From: Planctomycetaceae bacterium
GTDB taxonomy: Bacteria; Planctomycetota; Planctomycetia; Pirellulales; Thermoguttaceae
NCBI GenBank assembly: GCA_015062085.1
Contig: SUVI01000040.1
Location: forward strand, 1 to 24,121
DNA: 24,121 bases
Direction of reading: 5' to 3'
Shown in pieces: positions 1 through 6,852 of this stretch (the stretch's first letter is position 1; the number at the start of each line of letters is the position of its first letter). The position numbers and the translations under genes are program-made. The notes under the pieces are model-generated. The model was not told where the DNA came from. It made no database searches and worked only from the letters and a program-made list of their open reading frames with translations.

Positions 1-126
1 GCGGTTCCGGCACGTTCGTTTGCGGTTCCGGCACGTTCGTTTGCGGTTCCGGCACGTTCGTTTGCGGTTCCGGCACGTTCGTTTCCGACTCCGGCGCGTT
101 CGTTTGCGACTCCGGCACGTTCGTTT
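1..126 (-). repeat. 21-bp in-frame tandem repeat (TNVPEPQ)
   Basis: At least six copies of a 21-bp unit run from the window edge. The four copies nearest the edge are almost identical at DNA level, while the two next to the unique part of the gene have diverged. This gradient suggests recent expansion at the distal end. On the coding strand each copy gives Thr-Asn-Val-Pro-Glu-Pro-Gln or a close variant. Confidence 0.9.
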
Positions 127-763
127 CTGCTGACCGTACTTCCGAAAGGAGCATCGGAGGTTCCAGTGTGTCGTCAAGAGGGCGTTCAAGCACTGGTACC
201 GCCTTGCGATCCTCTTCCAGACGGCTTCGCCATGCGGATTGCAAGGGATTCAGCATCTGCCAGTTTCCCGCATATACGGAACGCTGGGACGGCCCCTGCT
301 TGCCGATCTGCTGCTTATTCGCCGGCTCGTTCGGAGGCGTATCCTGCACCCTGTCCTGCGCCTCAAAAAACTCTCCGATATTTTGCGGTTCATAGGTCGA
401 CGCACTGACCTCTTCGCTGGCATGAAGCAGCAGCGGAGGAACTGGACGTTCCAACTGCGCCTCTGCCTGCTTTCGAAGATCTTCCGCAGCCTGCGAGATC
501 CCTTCCCGCAGCTCTTCGCGCTTTTCTTCTGTGATTTCGAACACTGGCTGACGCTTTGACGGGGGATCCTGCTCAAAAATGTGCTGTATTTTCGCCAGTT
601 CGCCATGATACTCTATCATCTGGGCTTTTTTTAGCTCGCTGTAATCCACGCATTTTGCCAGTTCCTCTTCTCTCGATCCCTGCTCCCTGCCCTGTATCAA
701 AAACAAAACGTAGCCGACGAGTAAAAAACAGATCAAATAGATCGATCTTAGGAATTTTCTCAT
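1..763 (-). CDS. Membrane-anchored protein with TNVPEPQ repeats, C-terminus off the window
   Basis: I do not recognise a family. The frame opens at an ATG complementary to 761-763, preceded by a weak AAAGAG ribosome site, and runs without a stop off the left edge, so at least 254 residues are present and the C-terminus is missing. Residues about 5-23 (LRSIYLICFLLVGYVLFLI) form one hydrophobic segment with basic residues before it, which suggests an N-terminal signal anchor with the rest outside the cytoplasm. Residues about 30-115 are charged and probably helical (many E, K, Q). Residues about 120-210 are polar. From about residue 213 a seven-residue unit, TNVPEPQ, repeats at least six times to the edge; the first copies are slightly diverged (TNVPESQ, TNAPESE). 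Such Pro/Glu repeats often act as spacers through the envelope. Codon use and the open frame support a real gene; function is unknown. Confidence 0.75.
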   Translation of the reverse strand, partial: MRKFLRSIYLICFLLVGYVLFLIQGREQGSREEELAKCVDYSELKKAQMIEYHGELAKIQHIFEQDPPSKRQPVFEITEEKREELREGISQAAEDLRKQAEAQLERPVPPLLLHASEEVSASTYEPQNIGEFFEAQDRVQDTPPNEPANKQQIGKQGPSQRSVYAGNWQMLNPLQSAWRSRLEEDRKAVPVLERPLDDTLEPPMLLSEVRSAETNVPESQTNAPESETNVPEPQTNVPEPQTNVPEPQTNVPEP

Positions 764-1026
764 AGTTACTCTTTCTGATAATTTACTTCCCTATAAAATA
801 TCTTGTAACCCACTCTAATTGTACCCGACATTTCTTGGAGAACATTAGAAAAAAATCAAAAAAATGCCAAATTTCTTAAATTTAACGGGAGTGAGGTTGG
901 ATTGGTGAAGATCGGTAAAATGTAGTGCCTTTGCGCGAGGAGAGACTTTGGGAAGGTCAAGGTGGATCAGAAATTAAAATTTTTTGGTTTTTTTGTATTT
1001 TTATTGACTTTTTTGGTAAAATTTAG

Positions 1027-1054
1027 TGGACATTTTGAAACTTTGGTGTAAAAT
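1027..1054 (+). promoter_or_regulatory. Candidate sigma-70 promoter
   Basis: TGGACA at 1027-1032 and TAAAAT at 1049-1054 are separated by 16 bp. A transcript would start near 1061, right at an ATG (1062) that opens a 57-codon frame ending at a TAG at 1233-1235, with no ribosome site in front of it. It could be a leaderless small gene, a long leader for the sigma factor, or chance in AT-rich DNA. Confidence 0.35.
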
Positions 1055-1458
1055 GTAGCATATGAATTATTGGCTGAAACTTTGCTTGGTTTGCGGTTTG
1101 ACCAAAAATGTAAAGGGAGCTGCCGTAAAATGTCGATACAATCAGCATTCCCGCGGGGCTGTGTTTGCGGTACTTTCCGTGCGTATCTTCCCGAATGAAG
1201 ACCAGCCCGTTTCAGACACCGTCCGGTCCGTCTAGCAGTTTGGCTTGTTGGCCAGCTCGGCGTCGGGAACCTGTCCCTATTCAGCCGTCCATTTATCACC
1301 GGGAAGTTCGAGATCCGGAGCATCCCGGAAGATCCTGTTTTTAAAACGCTCCGTGCAAGAAAATAGTAGCGGACTGCCTGCAAAATTTACGCATTTTGCG
1401 CCACTAAAATAAAATTTGGAAAAATTTGTGTTTTTGGTTTTTTTTCATTACCGCAAAT

Positions 1459-1487
1459 TTGCAATCAGTTTGTAAATAGTGTATTTT
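1459..1487 (+). promoter_or_regulatory. Possible promoter of the sigma-factor gene
   Basis: TTGCAA at 1459-1464 and TATTTT at 1482-1487 are spaced by 17 bp, which is right for a sigma-70 promoter, but both boxes are only partial matches. The leader to the TTG start would be about 150 nt. Confidence 0.3.
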
Positions 1488-1643
1488 TGTATGAAAGCGG
1501 AATGGATCGGACCTTGCGTATCGCAGCCATCAGACGTTTGGCGCTTTTCACGTTTTGTCTGATTTCAGGAATCGCGCCGCAGCGATCCCGAACGGTTTCT
1601 TGGGAAACCATTTGACCATTTCAACCCGGAAGGGGGTACGACC

Positions 1644-3173
1644 TTGCAAGAACCAGAATACCTGGATGACCATTTTGATTCCGACAATGAGATGGGTGAG
1701 TACGATCTTGACCCCAGTCCGCTGGATCATGATCGTTACGACACTGCCTCGGATGATCTGGACGGTACGGATGAGACTGTGACCATCCCTATGGATGATC
1801 AGGATACTTGGAGCGATGACCCTATCCGTATGTACCTGCAGCAGATGGGAAATATTCCGCTGCTTTCCAGACAGCAGGAAGTGATGCTCGCAAGAAAGAT
1901 CGATTCCATGCGTGCCAAATTTTGCCGCAAGATTTTGGAATGCGATTATGTTCTGCGGAAAACGTGTGCCATCATCGAAAAAGACTGCATGAATTTCAGT
2001 TCGCCGGAAAATCTGCATCAGGGCATGTCGGATTCCAGTGAGCGGTTCGTGGTCATGGCAAAAACGCCCGAAAATCTCAAAACGGTCCGTTCTATCCTGG
2101 AAAAAAACAAAGAAAACTACCATATTGCGACGAGTTTGAACCGCTCTCCGGAGGAACGGCAGCGCGCTTGGCTCGAACTGGGACGCGGACGTCGCCGTGC
2201 GGTCAAACTCATCATGGAACTGAAGCCAAGGACTCAGCGCCTGGAGCATTTTCTTGGGACGCTGGAAGAGTATTCCAATCATGTGGATGAACTCCGTGCC
2301 AGGATCCAGTCAAACCTTGCGAGAGGGGCGAAGCTCGAGTATCAGATGCCGACGATCAAAATGTACCGCAGATACCTGATGGAAACGCGTGAAACGCCTA
2401 CCAGTCTGCGGAATCGGGTCCGGTATCTCCGCACCGTCTACCAGGAATACCAGGACGCCAAGCAGGGACTCTCAGAGGGGAACTTGCGTCTCGTCGTTTC
2501 CATCGCAAAAAAATATCGAAACCGCGGACTGAATTTCCTCGATCTGATCCAGGAAGGGAATGCCGGCCTGATGCGGGCTGTGGATAAATTCGAGTATACG
2601 CGCGGCTTCAAGTTCTGCACCTACGCGACTTGGTGGATCCGCCAGGCTATCACCCGTGCCGTTGCGGATCAGAGCCGGACCATCCGTATACCGGTCCACA
2701 TGGTCGAGACGATGTCGAAGGTCCGGAATGTCGTTCGCCAGCTCCAGCAGGATTTCGGTCGGGAACCTACCGTTGAAGAAGTTGCTGCGCACAGCGGGAC
2801 GTGCATCGACGAAACGCGTCGCGTCATGACCATGAATCGGACGCCGATCAGTTTGGATCGCCCGGTCGGCAACAGTGAGGACAGTCAGTTTGGCGAACTG
2901 CTGCCTGATACCAGTGCACAGGCTCCGTCTGTTGGTGCAGGACAGGATATGCTCCGAAATACGCTCCAGAGTGTTCTGGAGACCCTCAGTTACCGCGAGC
3001 GCGAGATCATCAAGCTGCGGTACGGACTCGGTGATGGGTACAGCTACACGCTGGAAGAGGTGGGGCACATCTTTAATGTGACGCGCGAACGTATCCGACA
3101 GATCGAGGCAAAAGCCGTCCGAAAACTTCAGCAGCCAGGACGAAGTCAGGAACTGGTCGGATTCCTTGAGTAG
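1644..3173 (+). CDS. RNA polymerase sigma factor, RpoD/SigA family (sigma-70 group 1 or 2)
   Basis: This sigma-70 factor binds core RNA polymerase and recognises -10 and -35 promoter elements. Region 1.2 lies near residues 58-86 ([20 protein letters not shown]). Region 2 is near 276-356 and contains [19 protein letters not shown], the core-binding [17 protein letters not shown] and the -10-reading [13 protein letters not shown]. Region 4 is near 448-497 and ends with the -35 helix-turn-helix [20 protein letters not shown]. The classical region 1.1 is replaced by about 55 very acidic residues. Residues about 87-270 form a charged helical spacer between regions 1.2 and 2. The start is TTG at 1644, chosen because GGAAGGGGG at 1628-1636 sits at the correct distance and the next in-frame ATG would remove part of the acidic head. 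It is not flanked by dnaG, so I cannot say whether it is the primary factor or a paralogue. A terminator follows directly. Confidence 0.95.
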   Translation: MQEPEYLDDHFDSDNEMGEYDLDPSPLDHDRYDTASDDLDGTDETVTIPMDDQDTWSDDPIRMYLQQMGNIPLLSRQQEVMLARKIDSMRAKFCRKILECDYVLRKTCAIIEKDCMNFSSPENLHQGMSDSSERFVVMAKTPENLKTVRSILEKNKENYHIATSLNRSPEERQRAWLELGRGRRRAVKLIMELKPRTQRLEHFLGTLEEYSNHVDELRARIQSNLARGAKLEYQMPTIKMYRRYLMETRETPTSLRNRVRYLRTVYQEYQDAKQGLSEGNLRLVVSIAKKYRNRGLNFLDLIQEGNAGLMRAVDKFEYTRGFKFCTYATWWIRQAITRAVADQSRTIRIPVHMVETMSKVRNVVRQLQQDFGREPTVEEVAAHSGTCIDETRRVMTMNRTPISLDRPVGNSEDSQFGELLPDTSAQAPSVGAGQDMLRNTLQSVLETLSYREREIIKLRYGLGDGYSYTLEEVGHIFNVTRERIRQIEAKAVRKLQQPGRSQELVGFLE

Positions 3174-3191
3174 TAGAAAATGAGATTGGGA

Positions 3192-3223
3192 ACGGTCGAG
3201 AATTTTTGCTCGGCCGTTTTTTT
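3192..3223 (+). terminator. Intrinsic terminator of the sigma-factor gene
   Basis: A nine-base-pair stem (ACGGTCGAG at 3192-3200 with CTCGGCCGT at 3209-3217, one G-T pair) closes an AT-rich loop and runs into eight T residues (3216-3223). It lies 19 nt past the stop codon. Confidence 0.9.
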
Positions 3224-3271
3224 ATGCACTTAAGGCTCTTCCGGAAAGTGTGTGTCGATCCAGGTGCCGAT

Positions 3272-3496
3272 CTCACCGCTGAGAGCGCAGAAAAGACGCA
3301 GAAACACACTGAAAAAAAGAAAGAAAAGAGAAAAAAAGGCAGTGAAAGTGCCTTGACACGAATTTCACGGAAAACACAAAAAGACACAAAAGAATTTTTA
3401 AAAATCAAAAAATTGTTGTGCCATCCGTGTTTTTTCGTGCTTTTCGTGTTCCCTTTTCGGAGTGGCTCTGTGCGTTTTCAGTGTCTTCCGTGGTGA
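3272..3496. repeat. Palindromic low-complexity intergenic element, about 225 bp
   Basis: The left end reads TCACCGCTGAGAGCGCAGA and the right end, reverse-complemented, reads TCACCACGGAAGACACTGA, giving diverged terminal inverted repeats. The left arm is purine/AC-rich (GACGCAGAAACACACTGAAA, then CACGAATTTCACGGAAAACA). The right arm is its pyrimidine-rich counterpart (GTGTTTTTTCGTGCTTTTCG, then CTGTGCGTTTTCAGTGTC). The unit is built from short words such as CACGAA, ACAC and CGCAGA. From general memory, similar 'cgcagag/cacgaa' elements are scattered between genes in many environmental bacteria. There is no transposase inside, so it could be a MITE-like or REP-like element. An RNA copy could fold into one long imperfect hairpin. 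Confidence 0.7.
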
Positions 3497-3534
3497 AACG
3501 GGCACGCAGTTCCCGGATGGACCGCGCTTAAAAT

Positions 3535-3558
3535 AAAAAAGGGAGGCCGTGACCTCCC
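3535..3558 (-). terminator. Intrinsic terminator of the 936-residue repeat protein
   Basis: Read on the minus strand, GGGAGG and CCTCCC (from the palindrome at 3541-3558) form a stem around a six-base loop and are followed by six T residues (complement of 3535-3540). It lies about 20 nt past the TAA at 3580-3582. Confidence 0.9.
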
Positions 3559-3579
3559 TGTGCAGCTCTGGCGTGAATT

Positions 3580-6390
3580 TTACTCTGCCTTCACCTCTTC
3601 AGCTTCTTCAGCTTTCACTTCTTCAGCAGGCGCTTCGGCTTCTTCAGCTTTCACTTCTTCAGCAGGAGCTTCGGCTTCTTCAGCTTTCACTTCTTCAGCG
3701 GGCGCTTCGGCTTCTTCAGCTTTCACTTCTTCAGCGGGCGCTTCGGCTTCTTCAGCTTTCACTTCTTCAGCAGGCGCTTCGGCTTCTTCAGCTTTCACTT
3801 CTTCAACAGGAGCTTCGGCTTCTTCAGCTTTCACTTCTTCAGCGGGCGCTTCGGCTTCTTCAGCTTTCACTTCTTCAGCAGGAGCTTCGGCTTCTTCAGC
3901 TTTCACTTCTTCAGCAGGAGCTTCGGCTTCTTCAGCTTTTACTTTCTTTGCGGGAGCGGCTTTTTTAGTCTTTGCAGCCTTCTTCGTTTTGGGGGCTGGG
4001 GTCGATTTGTAGAGACCGCGCCAAATGAGGATCTCACCTTCTTTCTTGCTTACGACTTTTTCGTCCATTGCCGGATCGAACACGACGCCGGTAAACGCGT
4101 AGTGTTTGCCCACGGTCAAAATACTGCTTCTCTTGGGATGCAGGATCTTCACCTTTTTATTCGACCCGTCAAGTTTGACGACCAGGAGATTCATCTTTCC
4201 GCGTCTCACGACCTGCGTGATCTCACCCACGACGAAGACGCCTTTGCCGTGATTTTCTTTCGTCAGCAGAGCCAGCGATGCCTGATTGGCGGCTTTCGCG
4301 TTTTCTTTGGCGAATTCCTTCATCTGGTCCTGGAGTTCCTTTTTCAGCGTCTTTTCTTCATCGCCGTCTTTCAGGAACGTTGCCTGACGCATCGTATTCT
4401 GGAACGCTTCCGCATCGGCGAGATCCCACACCTGCACGACATCCGCTGCCGCGTATTCCGGGAGCGTTTCCGACGTGAGCGGCTGCTCGTCGGCTGCGGC
4501 AGTTTCCGTGTCTTCTGCGTTTTCCGTTTCCTCTTCGGGCATCAGGTCGTCAAATTCAAATTCACCGTCCATTTCCGGGACATTCAGGCTGCCGTCCTGA
4601 GCTTCGGCTGCATTTTCATTTGCCTGGGCCATTGCCGGATCTTCCGGGAGTTCCGGTTCCTCTGCAAGATCGCGGGCCGGGTCGAATCCGTAGAGCGTGT
4701 ACTTCCAGACTTCCATCGGGACTTGCGGGTAGTCCTTCACGTATTTGTAGCTTTGCTGAATGAACGGCGTCGGGATCGGGTAAAGTCCGCCTTCCTTTGG
4801 TTTTCCAGTGCCAAGGAAGATCCCCCACACGATATAATGTGCGAGCGGGACGGCACACAGACCGCCAAGGACGACTTTGATCAGTTCGCCAAGAATGCTC
4901 TTCTTTTTCTTCGGGGCTTTAACGCGGCGAACGGCTCGTTTTGCCGTCGCGGATGCGGCTGCATCGCCAGTTTCCGAACTTTCGGTAACGGACGCATTTT
5001 CCGCGGCTGCCGGATCTGTTTCGCCAAACCCGCTCAAGGCCTCGGCGGCAGATCCTTCCGATTCCGCAGCCGGGGGGGCGCCAGCAGCGCCAAAATTCAG
5101 GAAATCGACCGGTGAACTTTCTGTTTCCGCCGTTTCTTCTGTTTCTGCCGGAGTTTCACCTTCTTCTGCTGCCGCAACTTCCTCTATTTCCGCAACTTCT
5201 TCGACTTCTTCGACTTCTTCGACTTCTTCGACTTCTTCGACTTCTTCGACTTCTTCGACTTCTTCGACTTCTTCGACTTCTTCGACTTCTTCGACTTCTT
5301 CAACGGCATCCGCGCCGAAATCAAGCCCGTTGAACGTCTGCGTTTCTTCAGCGATCGGAGCAGCTTCTTCGACGGTTTCCGCGCCGAAATTGAAAGCATC
5401 GAACGTCTGCGTTTCTTCAGCGATCGGAGCAGCTTCTTCAACGGTTTCCGCGCCGAAATTGAAAGCATCGAGCGTCTGCGTTTCTTCAGCGATCGGAGCA
5501 GCTTCTTCAACGGTTTCCGCGCCGAAATTGAAAGCATCGAGCGTCTGCGTTTCTTCAGCGATCGGAGCAGCTTCTTCGACGGTTTCCGCGCCGAAATTGA
5601 AAGCATCAAACGTCTGCGTTTCTTCAGCGATCGGAGCAGCTTCTTCGACGGTTTCCGCGCCGAAATTGAAAGCATCGAGCGTCTGCGTTTCTTCAGCGAT
5701 CGGAGCAGGTTCTTCGACGGTTTCCGCGCCGAAATTGAAAGCATCGAACGTCTGTGCGTCTTCGGTCATCGGAGCAGCTTCTTCGACGGTTTCCGCGCCG
5801 AAATTGAAAGCATCGAACGTCTGTGCGTCTTCGGTCATCGGAGCAGGTTCTTCGACGGTTTCTGCGCCGAAATTGAAAGCATCGAACGTCTGCGTTTCTT
5901 CCGCGATCGGAGCCGCTTCTTCGACGGTTTCCGCGCCGAAATCAAGCCCGTTGAACGTCTGCGTTTCTTCCGCGATCGGAGCAGCTTCTTCGACGGTTTC
6001 CGCGCCGAAATTGAAAGCATCGAGCGTCTGTACCTCTTCGGTCATCGGAGCAGCTTCTTCGACGGTTTCCGCGCCGAAATCTAGACCTTCGAATGCCAGA
6101 GCGTCTTCGACAAGCGGTGTGATCTCTTCATCTTCAAAGTGGAAAAGCTCTTCAGAAATCGTCATTTCCTCTGCGAGTTCCGTTTCCGCGAGCTCATCCG
6201 CGAAAAAGTATTCATTTTCTTCTGCAGCTTCAGCTTCATTTTGAGAGGGGGTTTCTTCATCAAAATGAAAGTCAAACGTCAGTTCGTCGTCAGTTTTTTT
6301 ACCCTCCGGCTGCGAAGCGGAATTTTGATTATTTTGGGATCCCAGACTTTTCAGGAGATCCTCTTCAAAATTATTCGAGTTATTGCTCAT
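3580..6390 (-). CDS. Acidic membrane protein built from three kinds of tandem repeat
   Basis: The family is unknown to me. The 936 residues divide as follows. Residues 1-102 are acidic and Asn/Gln-rich. Residues 103-355 are 11 copies of a 23-residue unit (core FNFGAETVEEAAPIAEE). Residues 363-398 are 12 copies of VEE. A basic patch (VRRVKAPKKKK) then precedes one hydrophobic segment near 500-527 (KVVLGGLCAVPLAHYIVWGI). A second acidic stretch follows near 570-660. Residues about 715-795 form a compact beta-rich region (GVFVVGEITQVV ... YAFTGVVFDP) that could be an OB-like fold. The tail is Lys/Ala-rich and ends in nine copies of VKAEEAEAPAEE. By the positive-inside rule the long acidic N-terminus would be cytoplasmic. 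The segment resembles the single 'LGG..GL.LGYYILW' helix common in planctomycete hypotheticals (from memory). The ATG has a good AGGGAGA ribosome site. It may be a scaffold or spacer protein, but that is a guess. Confidence 0.85.
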   Translation of the reverse strand: MSNNSNNFEEDLLKSLGSQNNQNSASQPEGKKTDDELTFDFHFDEETPSQNEAEAAEENEYFFADELAETELAEEMTISEELFHFEDEEITPLVEDALAFEGLDFGAETVEEAAPMTEEVQTLDAFNFGAETVEEAAPIAEETQTFNGLDFGAETVEEAAPIAEETQTFDAFNFGAETVEEPAPMTEDAQTFDAFNFGAETVEEAAPMTEDAQTFDAFNFGAETVEEPAPIAEETQTLDAFNFGAETVEEAAPIAEETQTFDAFNFGAETVEEAAPIAEETQTLDAFNFGAETVEEAAPIAEETQTLDAFNFGAETVEEAAPIAEETQTFDAFNFGAETVEEAAPIAEETQTFNGLDFGADAVEEVEEVEEVEEVEEVEEVEEVEEVEEVEEVEEVEEVAEIEEVAAAEEGETPAETEETAETESSPVDFLNFGAAGAPPAAESEGSAAEALSGFGETDPAAAENASVTESSETGDAAASATAKRAVRRVKAPKKKKSILGELIKVVLGGLCAVPLAHYIVWGIFLGTGKPKEGGLYPIPTPFIQQSYKYVKDYPQVPMEVWKYTLYGFDPARDLAEEPELPEDPAMAQANENAAEAQDGSLNVPEMDGEFEFDDLMPEEETENAEDTETAAADEQPLTSETLPEYAAADVVQVWDLADAEAFQNTMRQATFLKDGDEEKTLKKELQDQMKEFAKENAKAANQASLALLTKENHGKGVFVVGEITQVVRRGKMNLLVVKLDGSNKKVKILHPKRSSILTVGKHYAFTGVVFDPAMDEKVVSKKEGEILIWRGLYKSTPAPKTKKAAKTKKAAPAKKVKAEEAEAPAEEVKAEEAEAPAEEVKAEEAEAPAEEVKAEEAEAPVEEVKAEEAEAPAEEVKAEEAEAPAEEVKAEEAEAPAEEVKAEEAEAPAEEVKAEEAEAPAEEVKAEEAEEVKAE
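3583..3942 (-). repeat. 36-bp in-frame tandem repeat (VKAEEAEAPAEE), nine copies plus a partial
   Basis: A 36-bp period is exact for nine copies; on the plus strand the word CTTCGGCTTCTTCAGC recurs every 36 bases from about 3631 to 3919. Copies differ mainly at synonymous positions (CAGGCG, CAGGAG and CGGGCG), and one encodes PVEE instead of PAEE. A tenth, altered copy ends the protein. Confidence 0.95.
5197..5304 (-). repeat. 9-bp microsatellite (VEE), 12 copies
   Basis: Twelve nearly perfect copies of a 9-bp unit (GAAGAAGTC on the coding strand) encode Val-Glu-Glu. All but the outer copies are identical, so the number probably varies between strains by slippage, always in frame because the unit is a multiple of three. 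Confidence 0.95.
5326..6084 (-). repeat. 69-bp in-frame tandem repeat (FNFGAETVEEAAPIAEETQTFDA type), 11 copies
   Basis: Eleven full copies of a 23-residue unit are followed by a partial twelfth (LDFGADAVEE) that leads into the VEE run. Variation is confined to a few positions: FN or LD at the start, AAP or PAP in the middle, IAEET, MTEDA or MTEEV after it, and FDA, LDA or FNG at the end. The variants are shuffled between copies, as expected from unequal crossing-over or gene conversion. Confidence 0.95.
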
Positions 6391-6563
6391 AGTTCTCCCT
6401 GGACAATGGAAACCATTGTACGTGAATGGATCGAAGCTGTTTCACGAAATTCCGACAGTATTGCCGGGCGCAAAAAACGTATAGGCGAAACAGTTTCGCA
6501 GAAAAATAAAATCAATTTTAAGGTTCAAGTGTGCGTTACCCGTGCACTTGGATCATATCCTCT

Positions 6564-6591
6564 ATTTTACCTGAAACTTAGAAATTTTCAA
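6564..6591 (-). promoter_or_regulatory. Sigma-70 promoter of the 936-residue repeat protein
   Basis: On the minus strand TTGAAA (complement of 6586-6591), a 16-bp spacer and TAAAAT (complement of 6564-6569) match the sigma-70 consensus well. The predicted leader is about 165 nt and contains the three palindromes noted for this gap. Confidence 0.65.
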
Positions 6592-6682
6592 GAAATCCCG
6601 TTTAAAAAAACTGAAAATTTTGGGGATTTTCATAAAAATATTCCATCCGTGCGAGATAAAACGAAAATTCTTGCCACCCCGA

Positions 6683-6710
6683 TTGACATTTCTTTCATTC
6701 TGGTTAAAAT
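6683..6710 (+). promoter_or_regulatory. Sigma-70 promoter of the PfkB kinase gene
   Basis: A perfect -35 box (TTGACA, 6683-6688), a 16-bp spacer and TAAAAT (6705-6710) form a strong promoter. The predicted start is near 6717, giving a leader of about 135 nt before the ATG at 6853. Confidence 0.8.
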
Positions 6711-6852
6711 AAAAGAGAAATTTTTCAGAATGTTCCCATGTACGTTTTGTTTTCGTATGTTGTTCGGCATCGTTCAGCATGCCCGGCATCGTTTAGGACG
6801 CAGGGAAAATTCAATTCCATCAAAAAAATCAGACCCAAAACAGGAAAAAACC

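Larger units (their letters stand above)
764..1643. other. 880-bp AT-rich gap with a GC-richer relic
   Basis: No convincing gene lies here. About 770-1060 and 1380-1500 are very AT-rich with T- and A-runs. Between about 1135 and 1345 the composition becomes GC-richer and looks formerly coding: on the minus strand one frame reads sensible peptide (for example DLELPGDKWTAE, then GQVPDAELANKPNC) broken by in-frame TAG stops. The longer minus frame at 967-1383 has an unconvincing composition and runs into T-tract sequence, so I do not call it. Four copies of a TAAAATGTAG-like word occur at 916, 1017, 1049 and 1126. Nothing matches a tRNA, tmRNA, RNase P or SRP RNA signature that I know. Confidence 0.6.
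3224..3579. other. Intergenic stretch between sigma-factor terminator and repeat protein
   Basis: This region has no gene. Most of it (3272-3496) is the palindromic low-complexity element described separately. The rest is the minus-strand terminator at 3535-3558 and short plain sequence. An open plus frame at 3206-3496 reads K/E/T-rich then F/V-rich peptide because it translates the two complementary arms of the element; I treat it as spurious. Confidence 0.7.
6391..6852. other. Divergent intergenic region with two promoters and a structured leader
   Basis: This 462-bp gap separates the minus-strand repeat protein from the plus-strand sugar kinase. It holds a promoter facing each way (6564-6591 minus, 6683-6710 plus). 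The minus-strand leader carries three short palindromes: 6403-6419 (ACAATGG, AAA, CCATTGT), 6485-6499 (GCGAAA, CAG, TTTCGC) and 6526-6550 (CAAGTG ... CACTTG). An open plus frame crosses the whole gap in phase with the kinase, but its peptide is not protein-like and lacks a ribosome site. Confidence 0.65.

Noticed and set aside
1290..1320. T-arm-like sequence GGGAAGTTCGAGATCCGG suggesting a tRNA or tmRNA
   Set aside because: The stem does not pair properly, and no D-arm, anticodon arm, acceptor stem or CCA end fits around it.
967..1383. 138-codon minus-strand frame in the left gap
   Set aside because: The C-terminal third translates A/T tracts (KKVNKNTKKPKNFNF), there is no ribosome site, and the better-looking peptide in the same segment is in another, interrupted frame.
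4877..6244. Long plus-strand frame with Ser/Ala/Val-rich repeats opposite the 936-residue protein
   Set aside because: It is the reverse reading of the 69-bp and 9-bp repeats. The minus frame has a ribosome site, membrane segment, promoter and terminator; the plus frame has none.
6139..6852. N-terminal extension of the PfkB kinase back to 6139
   Set aside because: The frame is open by chance, overlaps the repeat-protein gene and both promoters, and the kinase begins canonically at 6853 with a ribosome site.
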